DNA of 16,475 nt from Kitasatospora phosalacinea (GTDB taxonomy: Bacteria; Actinomycetota; Actinomycetes; Streptomycetales; Streptomycetaceae): the NCBI RefSeq assembly GCF_000717185.1, contig NZ_JNYE01000133.1, positions 1 to 16,475 on the forward strand, written 5' to 3'. Shown piece after piece: positions 1 to 6,822 of the stretch; within the stretch, counting starts at the first letter, position 1, and each line of letters begins with the position of its first letter. The notes under the pieces are model-generated. The model was not told where the DNA came from. It searched no databases and was given only the letters and a program-made list of their open reading frames with translations. A program made the translations under genes and the position numbers.

Positions 1-263
1 TCCACCACAACCACCGACAACAACTAACCAAGACAACCAACGACGCGAGGGTCAGAACTCAACCGGCCAGAGCGGGTCACGGTTCAACCGCCGCCGACAA
101 CGGCTCGCGAACTACCCAAAATGAACCAAAGTCGCCAGGCATGCGGGGCTACGACACCGGCTGGCGCCTACCCAACTCAGAAGCGCCTCTCCCGGCAAAG
201 GGAGCGGCACGGCCGGCAGGCGTCGTGCGGCCGTTTCGGGTTGCTCGGGCGCAACGGCTGGCG
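1..263. other. Gene-free stretch at the left edge
   Basis: No reading frame here has a plausible start, ribosome binding site and recognisable product; the short frames are compositional. The first about 56 bases are strongly strand-asymmetric: the plus strand is almost only A and C, so the minus strand is G/T-rich. The rest is ordinary moderately GC-rich sequence leading to the stop codon of the minus-strand TniQ-like gene. It is therefore that gene's 3' flank. No clear stem-loop terminator or transposon terminal repeat was seen. Confidence 0.5.
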
Positions 264-1562
264 TCACCGAGTGACCTTGCCAAGACCATCCTCGGGCTCG
301 CGATCCGAAAGGTGCTCAAGCCCCGCCTGCCGTCTGGCGGACTGGTCATATTCGAACTGTTTGGGCGTCAGAAGAGCGCGCATCAAGGAGCCGAGACGCG
401 GACCGGCTGCCTCCCGAGCGGAAGCCAACGGTGATGCCCCGTTCCATCCCGTTCTCAGCGCGCGCCAGCCAACGGAGCGAGGCCGCGCCTCCAGTGCTTC
501 GACCAAGCCCGCTGCTGCGTAGGGATCCTCGGCGCGAACGATGCGACCGGCGATCCGCAGCGCGCCGGCCAGCACCAAGGTGTCATGGACGTCGGCTCGC
601 TGTGCAGGGGTCAGCCAGAGACCGCCGTTCAGCGGGTGGGCGAACTCCTCGCGGAAGCTGCCGAAGGCGCGGCGGACCACCGCGTCGGCGCCGTCGAGGT
701 GCCGCGGCTGACCCATGTACAGGGCGAAGCAGGCCATGGCCCACAGATCACCGAAGATCTGATGAGCTCCCTGCCGAGCCACCCCCTGGACCTCCATCAG
801 TTCCATCAGCCACACCTGAAGATCGAGTAGTTCGCGGTCCCTCAAGGGAGGAGCAGGTAGATGATCCAGCTCCGCCCCGCAACGCCCACCTCGCCGGCCC
901 GTCGTCGAGTGGCCGCAAAGGCCCCTGCCGAACCCAGTCCGGGCGGGCTCGAACCGGTTGCCGCATCCAGGACACGCCGACAGCAGGTAGCAATGGTGCG
1001 TGGGGCAGACGACCGACCACGGCAGATACCAGGATGTCGGCCAGCGCCCGTGATTCTCGTACAGACAACGCGGACAGATGCTCACAGAGGAGGGATGGAC
1101 CCACTCCCGCTGGATTCCGACCGAGATCGAGATCGCCCTGCCGATGTAGAGGAAGCGCGTCCCGGTGGGCAGCCGCAGGTGCACCTCCTCATCGGGGCGG
1201 TCGGCTGTCCCGAGCCCGACCGCCGTGCCCCAGTAGCGCGACAGGGTCATCACATCCAACTCTGCGGAGACCAGGCCGGCTGCCGCGAAGACGCGCCCGA
1301 CCGCCGGGCCGTCGATGGCGTACATCAGCGTGCCTGCCGGTGAGAGCGCATGCCGATCGTCGGGCGAGGTCACCAGGCCGACCAGCTCGGCGACCCTGCC
1401 CCGGGGCACTCCCCAGTCCAGGGCCATGAAGTCCAGCCAGCTGATCAGTGACTCGCTGTCCTGCGGAAGGGGCACCTGGGGCAGTCGCCGCGGCATGGGA
1501 CTGGGGGTACGCGGCACCATAGCCAGCGGGCTTCGACCGTGGTTCTCGTCGTCTGCGTTCAC
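264..1562 (-). CDS. TniQ-family zinc-finger protein
   Basis: A 432-residue protein with a TniQ layout. The N-terminal segment (residues about 30-62, with LPQDSESLISWL) is the conserved opening of the family. A Cys/His cluster follows: C163-x2-C166, C186-x2-H189, C197-x2-C200, then C216 and C228, consistent with zinc binding. The C-terminal half is helical and Arg/Ala-rich. TniQ/TnsD proteins direct Tn7- and Tn5053-like transposases to target sites; that is family knowledge. No transposase or AAA regulator is visible nearby, so the role here is open. The GTG at 1562 gives the longest product but has a weak ribosome binding site. ATG at 1520 or 1496 are alternatives, and the latter would start at MPRRLPQVPLP, close to typical TniQ starts. 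The gene is divergent from a second TniQ-like gene and less GC-biased than the core genes to the right, suggesting transfer. Confidence 0.75.
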   Translation of the reverse strand: MNADDENHGRSPLAMVPRTPSPMPRRLPQVPLPQDSESLISWLDFMALDWGVPRGRVAELVGLVTSPDDRHALSPAGTLMYAIDGPAVGRVFAAAGLVSAELDVMTLSRYWGTAVGLGTADRPDEEVHLRLPTGTRFLYIGRAISISVGIQREWVHPSSVSICPRCLYENHGRWPTSWYLPWSVVCPTHHCYLLSACPGCGNRFEPARTGFGRGLCGHSTTGRRGGRCGAELDHLPAPPLRDRELLDLQVWLMELMEVQGVARQGAHQIFGDLWAMACFALYMGQPRHLDGADAVVRRAFGSFREEFAHPLNGGLWLTPAQRADVHDTLVLAGALRIAGRIVRAEDPYAAAGLVEALEARPRSVGWRALRTGWNGASPLASAREAAGPRLGSLMRALLTPKQFEYDQSARRQAGLEHLSDREPEDGLGKVTR

Positions 1563-1932
1563 CGGCCAAGGATCTCAACGGTCAGACGTGCTCTCCCCGG
1601 TCCAACTACATGCGCCGCCCCCATGCGTGATCTTGTAGTAAGTATCCTACAGTTACGTGCGCTGTACATCGGTTGCAGACTGGGGCGAAACAAGGCTGCA
1701 GATCCGGCCCGCCCCGGGTCGGCGACTGGCCCTCGAACGGAGGTTCACGGCCCGCGCCAGCCTGCTGGGCTGCCCATAGTGCAGTCGCGGCGGCGGTCGG
1801 CATCGACTGCTCCTTCTGCGTGGATGTCGAGAGTCCGTCCGCCATGGGGTTCGGCCGATCGGATCCCGGCGCTGGCCAAGGCACTGGGGCGCAGCCGAAC
1901 AAGCTGTTTGCATCTGACCAGAAAGACCAGCA
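1563..1932. promoter_or_regulatory. Divergent intergenic region between the two TniQ-like genes
   Basis: About 370 bases hold no convincing gene. The region must carry the start signals of both divergent genes. A locally A/T-rich patch at 1630-1657 contains the inverted repeat TGTAG (1634-1638) and CTACA (1647-1651) around an 8-base centre, a plausible operator or -10 region. A second A/T-richer patch at about 1905-1930 precedes the right-hand start codon. No clear -35/-10 pair could be fixed. The segment 1680-1900 is open in several frames, but none resembles a known protein. Confidence 0.35.
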
Positions 1933-2898
1933 ATGCCGCACTGCCCACGTCGGCGCAACCACCTGTTCACCGGGCCCGTTGTCCCGAGGCGCCTGGCTGC
2001 GGTGCCGGCGCCCCTGCCAAACGAGTCCCTGACCAGTTGGCTCCATGCGATGGCTCGTGGCTACGAACTGCCCTTGCGGGCCCTGCTGGAAAGCTTGGGG
2101 CTGAGATGGCTGGGCAGTGGCCAGCTCGATGTCAGGACCACCCGGCTGACTGCCGGCCTCGCCCAATCCGAGGCGGAGCATCTGTCGCACGCCACCGGGC
2201 TGGACCTGGAGGACCTGGCGGCGATGACGATCCAAGGCATCCGCCCGGACAGCTTCTACGACCGGGCCGGCTACCGCCCCGGCCCAGGCTCGGTGCAGGC
2301 GTTCTGCCCGGCCTGCCTGCGCGAGAACGCCGGCCGCTGGTTCCTCGACTGGCTGGAGCCGCACACGGTGATGTGCCCCGTTCATCAGCGCTACCTTGCG
2401 GCAGTGTGCTCCGCGTGCGGCACGCCCCTCAGGGTCTCCCGAACCAAGGACCTGGACCCAGCCTGGTGCACCGGTACCCTCAACATCCCCGACCACGAAC
2501 TCCGCCTGCCGACCGGAATCATGGCCGACCCTCCCAGGTGTGACAGGTACCTGGGCGCAGCCCACGTTCGGCGCGCCGGGGACCCGACCGCAGCCCGGAT
2601 GCAGCAGGCACTGCGCTCGATGCCCGCAGGCGTTGGCAACTCGCGCATGCCCGTCGACCGGCAGCTGACCCACGACTACCAAGTCCTGGCCCACCTCCTG
2701 TGGCGCTACAGCCGCCTACTGGCCTTCGACACCCCCTGCTCAGCGGTGCTGAGCCGATTCCAGCCGCCCGGCGGCGAGAAACGGCTGCGCACTGGAACGT
2801 GCACATGCCAGGACTCCGACGACCAGTTCGTCCTCGCCCGGGCTGGCCCCGGCACGAGATGCCTGATCGACTCAGCACGGCGGCCGAGCTCAGCGTGA
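1933..2898 (+). pseudogene. TniQ-family zinc-finger protein, probably frameshifted near its 3' end
   Basis: A 321-residue frame with the same architecture as the divergent neighbour. The TniQ opening is at residues about 26-57 (PLPNESLTSWL). The zinc cluster is C125-x2-C128 with the ENAGRW stretch, C148-x2-H151, C159-x2-C162 and C179. The ATG at 1933 has only a weak ribosome binding site. After about residue 305 the sequence (GPGTRCLIDSARRPSSA) reads like out-of-frame translation, while a coding-like sequence continues in another frame up to 3146. The simplest reading is a single frameshift at about 2845-2880 in a gene that once ran to 3146. Alternatively the protein really ends here and a second small gene overlaps it. 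Family assignment is fairly sure; the broken state is inference. Confidence 0.6.
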
Positions 2899-3146
2899 TC
2901 GGTCAGATCATGCTCTCCGGTGACCCGGGTGCCCATGCCCGCGCCGTCCTGATGCCCCGCCCCCCGGTCCACCCCAAGGACGTCACCAGACGCCGCGGCA
3001 TCGGCTGCTGGCAGAACATCATCGAGGTCAGCCCCCACCTGGACGGCGTGCTGGAGCACATCCTGGGCGATGAGGTCCTCGGCCTGCTGCGGTACGCACG
3101 GGCCACGGCACCCTCGGTGAGGGCTGGCTGGCATCACAGCACGTGA
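2859..3146 (+). CDS. C-terminal continuation of the TniQ-like gene, or a small overlapping ORF
   Basis: This 95-residue frame starts at an ATG inside the 3' end of the preceding TniQ-like frame and overlaps it by 40 bases. From about residue 5 it looks like protein (LSTAAELSVIGQIMLSGDPG, then ARAVLMPRPPVHPKDVTRRR and GIGCWQNIIEV) rather than shadow sequence. No ribosome binding site precedes the ATG. The preceding frame loses its protein-like character where this one gains it, so I favour it being the detached C-terminus of the TniQ-like protein after a frameshift. I do not recognise it as any independent family. A basic patch (TRRRG) could suit a DNA-binding end. Confidence 0.4.
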   Translation: MPDRLSTAAELSVIGQIMLSGDPGAHARAVLMPRPPVHPKDVTRRRGIGCWQNIIEVSPHLDGVLEHILGDEVLGLLRYARATAPSVRAGWHHST

Positions 3147-3158
3147 CGGTCCCGGTTT

Positions 3159-3217
3159 GCTGAACGCTTCTGTGCGGCAATGAACTATCTACTGAACGGA
3201 ACCCGGCGCTACTGAAC
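3159..3217 (+). repeat. Four TGAAC direct repeats
   Basis: TGAAC occurs at 3161-3165, 3181-3185, 3193-3197 and 3213-3217, so successive distances are 20, 12 and 20 bases. The last two copies extend to CTACTGAAC (3189-3197 and 3209-3217). The stretch is A/T-richer than its surroundings and lies between the TniQ-like remnant and the toxin-antitoxin promoter. Ordered repeats near a TniQ gene could be protein-binding sites at an element end, or an upstream activator region; neither is shown. Confidence 0.4.
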
Positions 3218-3270
3218 TCTTTCGCGCCGTCCGACATGGTGGGGGAGCGGGGAGCGGCCGGTTTGCGCCC

Positions 3271-3299
3271 TTGTTGTGCTAGCACCTCGGCGCTAGCGT
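3271..3299 (+). promoter_or_regulatory. Leaderless promoter and GCTAGC operator of the RHH/Doc-like pair
   Basis: Two GCTAGC boxes lie at 3278-3283 and 3292-3297, 14 bases apart start to start, within a larger inverted pattern (TGCTAGCA and CGCTAGCG). A -10 hexamer TAGCGT (3294-3299, TAnnnT form) overlaps the second box, with TTGTTG (3271-3276) 17 bases upstream as a weak -35. Transcription would begin at about 3305-3306, at the ATG itself, giving a leaderless message. Repressor boxes overlapping the promoter fit autoregulation by the ribbon-helix-helix protein; that is inference from the family. Confidence 0.5.
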
Positions 3300-3304
3300 G
3301 AGGT

Positions 3305-3541
3305 ATGGCCAAGAAGCAGCTGAACGTCAGGGTGGACGCGACCACCGCCGAGATGGCCCGCGAGCGGGCGGAGCAGCAGGGGATCAGCATGAACCAGTAC
3401 ATCGAACGGCTGGTGCAGCAGGACATGGGCGAGGCCGGACGCAACTTCGTGGACGCCGCGGCGCAGTTCATGAAGGAGCACGAGGCGGTGTTCCTCGCCG
3501 AGTTCGGCTCGCCCAGCGAACTCCAGGACGTGCGCCGTTGA
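3305..3541 (+). CDS. Ribbon-helix-helix antitoxin-like protein
   Basis: A 78-residue protein. Residues about 3-41 match the ribbon-helix-helix fold: a short basic strand (KKQLNVRVD), helix 1 (TTAEMARERAEQQG) and helix 2 (SMNQYIERLVQQDM). Residues 42-78 form an acidic/hydrophobic tail suited to toxin binding. Such proteins dimerise, bind operators through the strand, and act as antitoxin and autorepressor. ATG is at the predicted transcription start, so no ribosome binding site is expected. The stop codon overlaps the TTG start of the next gene (TTGA), so the two are translationally coupled in antitoxin-then-toxin order. The assignment rests on fold-level motifs and arrangement. Confidence 0.75.
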   Translation: MAKKQLNVRVDATTAEMARERAEQQGISMNQYIERLVQQDMGEAGRNFVDAAAQFMKEHEAVFLAEFGSPSELQDVRR

Positions 3542-3951
3542 AGCTTGAGGTCGACCTCTCGTGGCTGCTCATGACCGCCGAGCAGTACACGCCCGGTGAC
3601 CCGCAGGTCACCGACTACGGATCGCTGCTCGCGGCGATCACCAGGCACCAGGCCGAGGTCTTCGACATCGCGGTCTACCCGGAACCGCAGGACCGGGCGG
3701 CGGCGCTGATGCACCAGCTGATCCGGGTCCCCGCGCTGGAGCGCAACAACGAGCTGTTCGCCACCGCCGTGGCCTACGCGTACCTGGTGGCCAGCGGCTG
3801 CCGGGTGGCGACCACCGCGCGCGAGGTGCGCAGCCTGGCCCGGGCGATCCGGGAGGGCAAGCTCGGCATCACCGGCGTGGCGGAGCGGCTGGGGATGTGG
3901 GTGGTCGACGAGTCGGAGGAGGAAGAGGTCGGCGACGACGGCGAGGAGTGA
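3538..3951 (+). CDS. Doc-like (Fic-family) toxin component with a degenerate Fic motif
   Basis: A 137-residue protein that resembles the 'fic family toxin-antitoxin system, toxin component' proteins common in streptomycetes. Residues 60-88 (LIRVPALERNNELF followed by a helix ending LVASG) sit where Fic/Doc proteins carry HxFx(D/N)GNKR followed by a helix. Aligning NKR with N70-N71-E72 puts Val64 at the catalytic His position and Glu72 at the Arg position. The canonical AMPylation or phosphorylation chemistry (Doc phosphorylates EF-Tu) may therefore be absent or altered. The TTG start at 3538 overlaps the antitoxin stop. The C-terminus is very acidic (EEEEVGDDGEE), and a 13-bp tandem duplication covers the stop codon (GACGGCGAGGAG at 3937-3948 and 3950-3961). 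Function as a toxin is inference. Confidence 0.65.
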   Translation: MKLEVDLSWLLMTAEQYTPGDPQVTDYGSLLAAITRHQAEVFDIAVYPEPQDRAAALMHQLIRVPALERNNELFATAVAYAYLVASGCRVATTAREVRSLARAIREGKLGITGVAERLGMWVVDESEEEEVGDDGEE

Positions 3952-4000
3952 CGGCGAGGAGCGGCGGCGAGGGGTGGGGCGCCGCGCCGCCGGGGCGGTG

Positions 4001-4091
4001 CGTCAGGGGCCGGGAGAGCGACGTGGCGCCCGCGGGCGGGATACCCTCGACGTTCCCCCGGCCCCTGACGGCCCCTGACGGCCGCCGGGGC
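4001..4091 (+). promoter_or_regulatory. Inverted-repeat leader with candidate promoter upstream of the rRNA methyltransferase gene
   Basis: A perfect 14-bp inverted repeat pairs 4001-4014 (CGTCAGGGGCCGGG) with 4057-4070. Its right arm is partly duplicated in tandem (GCCCCTGACG at 4061-4070 and 4071-4080). GCCGCCGGGGC occurs as a direct repeat at 3986-3996 and 4081-4091, and CCCCGGC at 4056-4062 can pair with GCCGGGG at 4084-4090. A -10-like TACCCT (4042-4047) lies between the arms, placing a start near 4054. The message would open with a foldable leader of about 70 bases before the TTG start, so attenuation or operator control is possible. Confidence 0.4.
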
Positions 4092-4123
4092 ACCGAACGA
4101 TCTGCGCCGAGGATGCGAGCGAG

Positions 4124-4954
4124 TTGCTGCAGGACATCGAGCCCTACCTGGTCTGCCCGCACTGCGCCCGCCCGCTGGCCCTGGACGACCGCACCCTGCG
4201 CTGCGCCGACGGCCACGGCTTCGACCAGGCCCGGCAGGGCTACGTGAGCCTGCTCGCGGGCGACACCAGGGCGGGCACCGCCGACACCGCCGACATGGTC
4301 GCGGCCCGCAGCGACTTCCTGGCGGCCGGCCACTACGCCCCGCTGGAACGGGCGTTGGCCGCGGCCGCCGCCGAGGTGCCGACGGTGAGCGGGCTGGTCG
4401 CGGACCTCGGCGCGGGCACCGGCCACTACCTGGCCCGGGTGCTGGAGGCCCGGCCGGGCGCGGCGGGTGCGGCGCTCGACCTGTCCAAGTACGCGCTGCG
4501 GCGCGCCGCGAAGGCGCACCCGCGGATCGGCGCCGTGGTGTGCGACGCCTGGCGGCCGCTCCCGCTGCGGGACGCCGCCGCGGACGTGCTGCTGAACGTG
4601 TTCGCGCCGCGCAACGGCCCCGAGATGCGGCGCGTGCTGCGCCCCGGCGGACGGCTGCTGGTCGCCGCCCCGACCTCCCGCCACCTGCGCGAACTGGTCG
4701 GCGCGCTGGGCCTGCTGTCGGTCGACGAGGACAAGGACCGGCGGATCGGGCAGAAGCTCGGCCCGTGGTTCACCCCGGTCGGGCGCACCGAGGTGGAGTT
4801 CGCGCTGCGGCTGTCGCGGACGGACGCCGCCGCCGTGGTCGGCATGGGCCCGAGCGCCTGGCACACCGACCGGGACGCGCTGGCCGCCGCGCTGGCGGCG
4901 CTGCCCGAACCGGTGGAGGTCACCGGATCGGTGCTGGTCACCGCGTACGAGTGA
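4124..4954 (+). CDS. RlmA/TlrB-type 23S rRNA (guanine-N1)-methyltransferase
   Basis: A 276-residue protein. The N-terminal zinc ribbon is C11-x2-C14 and C27-x3-H31 (VCPHCARPL, LRCADGHGFD), followed by ARQGYVSLL, a hallmark of the RlmA family. The SAM-binding motif I is D94-LGAGTGHY and the motif IV region is VLLNVFAPRNGPEM. Family members methylate N1 of G745 (RlmA-I) or G748 (RlmA-II/TlrB) in 23S rRNA helix 35 in the nascent peptide tunnel; TlrB gives tylosin resistance. Actinobacterial origin suggests the G748 type, but the sequence alone does not decide. TTG at 4124 gives the normal family N-terminus (LQDIEPYLVCPHC); a weak GAGG lies at 4109-4112. The ATG at 4113 is out of frame. It stands alone between the TA-like pair and the ATPase operon. 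Confidence 0.85.
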   Translation: MLQDIEPYLVCPHCARPLALDDRTLRCADGHGFDQARQGYVSLLAGDTRAGTADTADMVAARSDFLAAGHYAPLERALAAAAAEVPTVSGLVADLGAGTGHYLARVLEARPGAAGAALDLSKYALRRAAKAHPRIGAVVCDAWRPLPLRDAAADVLLNVFAPRNGPEMRRVLRPGGRLLVAAPTSRHLRELVGALGLLSVDEDKDRRIGQKLGPWFTPVGRTEVEFALRLSRTDAAAVVGMGPSAWHTDRDALAAALAALPEPVEVTGSVLVTAYE

Positions 4955-5039
4955 CACCCCGTCCGGTCGCCCGGGTCGGTTGGGACTCGAAGGGGTGAAA
5001 GGGCACCAGGAGAGACGTTTCTGCAGCTCAGGGCGCACC

Positions 5040-5045
5040 TAGAGT
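5040..5045 (+). promoter_or_regulatory. -10 element for a leaderless ATPase transcript
   Basis: TAGAGT matches the TAnnnT pattern and lies 7 bases before the in-frame GTG at 5053. This placement fits a leaderless message, as at other genes in this window, and argues for 5053 rather than 5044 as the start. No convincing -35 hexamer is visible. Confidence 0.4.
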
Positions 5046-5052
5046 GCTCCGG

Positions 5053-6462
5053 GTGACCAGCGAAGCCCCCTTGGCCCCGTCTCCGGCGGCCCTCCCGGCC
5101 CCACCTCCGGCCGCCGCGTCCGCCCGCGAGGTGCGGCCCGCCACCGCCCGTGAGGTGCGGCAGGCACCCGCCCCGACGGTGAAGCGCCCCACCGTCGAGG
5201 AACTGCGGCTGACCTCCTTCAAGTCCTACCGGCGGGCCACTCTGCCGATGTCGCCGCTGACCGTGCTGCACGGGCCGTCCGGGGCGGGCAAGTCCAACGC
5301 GCTCGACGCCCTGGCCGTGCTCTCCCGGCTCGCCCTCGGCGAGGAGATCCGGCCCTCGCTGGACGGCCTCGGCGGCCCGCGCGGCCCGCTCGCCCACCCG
5401 GTGCGCGGCGGCCTGAACGGCTGCGTCCCGCACGGGCGCAACGCGATCATCCTCGGCTGCACCGTGCGCTCCTGCGTCGGGACGATCAGGCTCGAAGTCG
5501 TGGTCCGCACCGACGGACGCGTCCGGATCGCCCGCGAGTGGCTCACCCTGGACGACCGCACCCTGATGGAGACCGGCGAACAGGACCTCACCCGCGGCCG
5601 GGTCAACGTCACCTGGCACAACGACTCCCGGCAGGGCGACATCCGCGCCCCGCTGCCCAGCGGCAGCCTGATCACCGCCCAGCTCCCGCTGCGGGTCGCC
5701 GGCTCCTCCAACGGCGAACGCAAGGTGCTGGCCGCCGCCGAACAGGTGCTCACCGCGCTGCGCGAGGTGTTCGCGCTGCACCCCGTGCCCGCCGCGATGC
5801 GCGGCTGGAACCGGCCCGAACCGCAGGCCAGGCTGCTCGGCACCGCCGCCAACGTCTCCGCCGTCCTCGACCGGCTGGAGCACGAGTGCCCGCGCCGCTG
5901 GGCCCGCCTGCTGCGCGCCGTCCAGGCCGCCGCCCCGCACCCGCTGCTCGGCCTCGGCGTCGCCCGCCGCGGCGACGGCGACCGGCAGCGCCTGCTCGCG
6001 GTCTTCGACGAGGGCGTGCTCGGCCGCACCGGCGCCGACCAGGCGGCCGACGGCATGCTGCGCCTGCTCGCCTTCGCCGCCGTCCTGCTCACCGGCGCCG
6101 CCGTCCTCGACGTCGACCCCGCCATCGAAGTGCCGGACGCGCACCGGCAGTTGGTCCTGCTCGCCGAGGACCTCGGCGCGGGCCTGGCGGCCGACCAGGT
6201 GGCCGCCCTGCTGGCACTGGCCCGCGAGGTCACCGGCAAGGGCGACATCCGGCTGCTCGCCACCCTCCAGGAGCCCGGCCCGGCGCTCGGCCTGGACGGC
6301 GTCGAACTCGTCGAGTGCCGACGCGATCCGGCCACCGGGCACAGCCTGCTGCGCCGCACCGACCCCGCCGCCCGGGTGCCGGTGCAGGGGGCGGCACGCG
6401 GCGAGGGTGCGGCACGCGGCGAGGGTGCGGCGGTGGACGCGGTGGTAGACCTGGGGGAATGA
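5053..6462 (+). CDS. AAA/RecF-like ATPase (AAA_21-type)
   Basis: A 469-residue cytoplasmic ATPase of the RecF/SMC-like class. Residues 1-45 are a Pro/Ala-rich low-complexity leader. Then come the strand typical of RecF proteins (LRLTSFKSYRRATLPMSPLT) and Walker A at 74-81 (GPSGAGKS). A signature-like segment (DQAADGMLRLLAF) and a Walker B-like segment (LVLLAEDLGAGL) follow, keeping an Glu-Asp pair but lacking the usual EEP. The switch position reads LATLQEP instead of a His. No TOPRIM or other effector domain is present. The C-terminus contains an 18-bp duplication (GEGAAR-type repeat). The stop overlaps the start of the MazG-like gene (ATGA), so the two are co-translated. GTG at 5044 is an alternative start. 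The biological role is unknown. Confidence 0.75.
   Translation: MTSEAPLAPSPAALPAPPPAAASAREVRPATAREVRQAPAPTVKRPTVEELRLTSFKSYRRATLPMSPLTVLHGPSGAGKSNALDALAVLSRLALGEEIRPSLDGLGGPRGPLAHPVRGGLNGCVPHGRNAIILGCTVRSCVGTIRLEVVVRTDGRVRIAREWLTLDDRTLMETGEQDLTRGRVNVTWHNDSRQGDIRAPLPSGSLITAQLPLRVAGSSNGERKVLAAAEQVLTALREVFALHPVPAAMRGWNRPEPQARLLGTAANVSAVLDRLEHECPRRWARLLRAVQAAAPHPLLGLGVARRGDGDRQRLLAVFDEGVLGRTGADQAADGMLRLLAFAAVLLTGAAVLDVDPAIEVPDAHRQLVLLAEDLGAGLAADQVAALLALAREVTGKGDIRLLATLQEPGPALGLDGVELVECRRDPATGHSLLRRTDPAARVPVQGAARGEGAARGEGAAVDAVVDLGE
6391..6426 (+). repeat. 18-bp perfect tandem duplication inside the ATPase gene
   Basis: Two identical copies of GCGGCACGCGGCGAGGGT stand at 6391-6408 and 6409-6426, followed by the start of a third. 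They stay in frame and add Ala/Arg/Gly/Glu repeats to the C-terminal tail, outside the ATPase core, so copy number could vary among strains without breaking the protein. Confidence 0.85.
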
Positions 6463-6821
6463 GCGACGAAGAGGAACGGTCCGCGGCGTCCCCGTCGGAC
6501 GCCGGGCCGACGGTGCCCGAACTGCAGCGGCGGCTGGCCGAGTTCGCGGCCGTCCGGGACTGGCAGCAGTACCACACCCCGAAGAACCTGGCCTCGGCGC
6601 TGACCGTCGAGGCGGGCGAACTGCTGGAGGTATTCCAGTGGTTGACGCCCGAACAGGCCGCCGACGTGATGTCGGACGCGGACTCGGCGCACCGGGTCCG
6701 CGACGAGGTGGCCGACGTGCTGGCCTACCTGCTGCAGTTGTGCACCGTGCTGGAGGTGGACCCGCTGCGGGCGCTGGCGGAGAAGATCGAGCGCAACGAG
6801 AGCAGGTTCCCGGCGCCCTGA
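6459..6821 (+). CDS. MazG-like / dCTPase-type nucleotide pyrophosphohydrolase
   Basis: A 120-residue all-alpha NTP pyrophosphohydrolase of the MazG/RS21-C6 (DCTPP1) type. The metal-binding signature is complete: E51-x2-E54 in VEAGELLEVFQW and E83-x2-D86 in RDEVADVLAY. The usual family start ELQRRLAEFAAVRDWQQYHTPKNLA is at residues 21-45 and the conserved end KIERNESRFP is present. Such enzymes cleave (d)NTPs to (d)NMP and pyrophosphate, cleaning modified nucleotides or limiting the dCTP/NTP pool. The ATG lies in an ATGA overlap with the ATPase stop, implying coupled expression and perhaps a shared role. The first 20 residues are an acidic, Ser-rich extension. Substrate cannot be told from sequence. 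Confidence 0.9.
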   Translation: MSDEEERSAASPSDAGPTVPELQRRLAEFAAVRDWQQYHTPKNLASALTVEAGELLEVFQWLTPEQAADVMSDADSAHRVRDEVADVLAYLLQLCTVLEVDPLRALAEKIERNESRFPAP

Positions 6822-6822
6822 G

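Noticed and set aside
1673..2032. 119-codon plus-strand frame across the TniQ spacer
   Set aside because: It overlaps the start of the right TniQ-like gene in another frame and has no family-like motifs; its cysteines are scattered.
264..3220. CRISPR-associated transposon (CAST) because of TniQ
   Set aside because: No Cascade or Cas12k, transposase, TnsC or CRISPR repeats are visible; TniQ alone does not support it.
4426..6342. 638-codon open frame on the minus strand
   Set aside because: Antisense shadow of the methyltransferase and ATPase genes; no start signal or recognisable domain.
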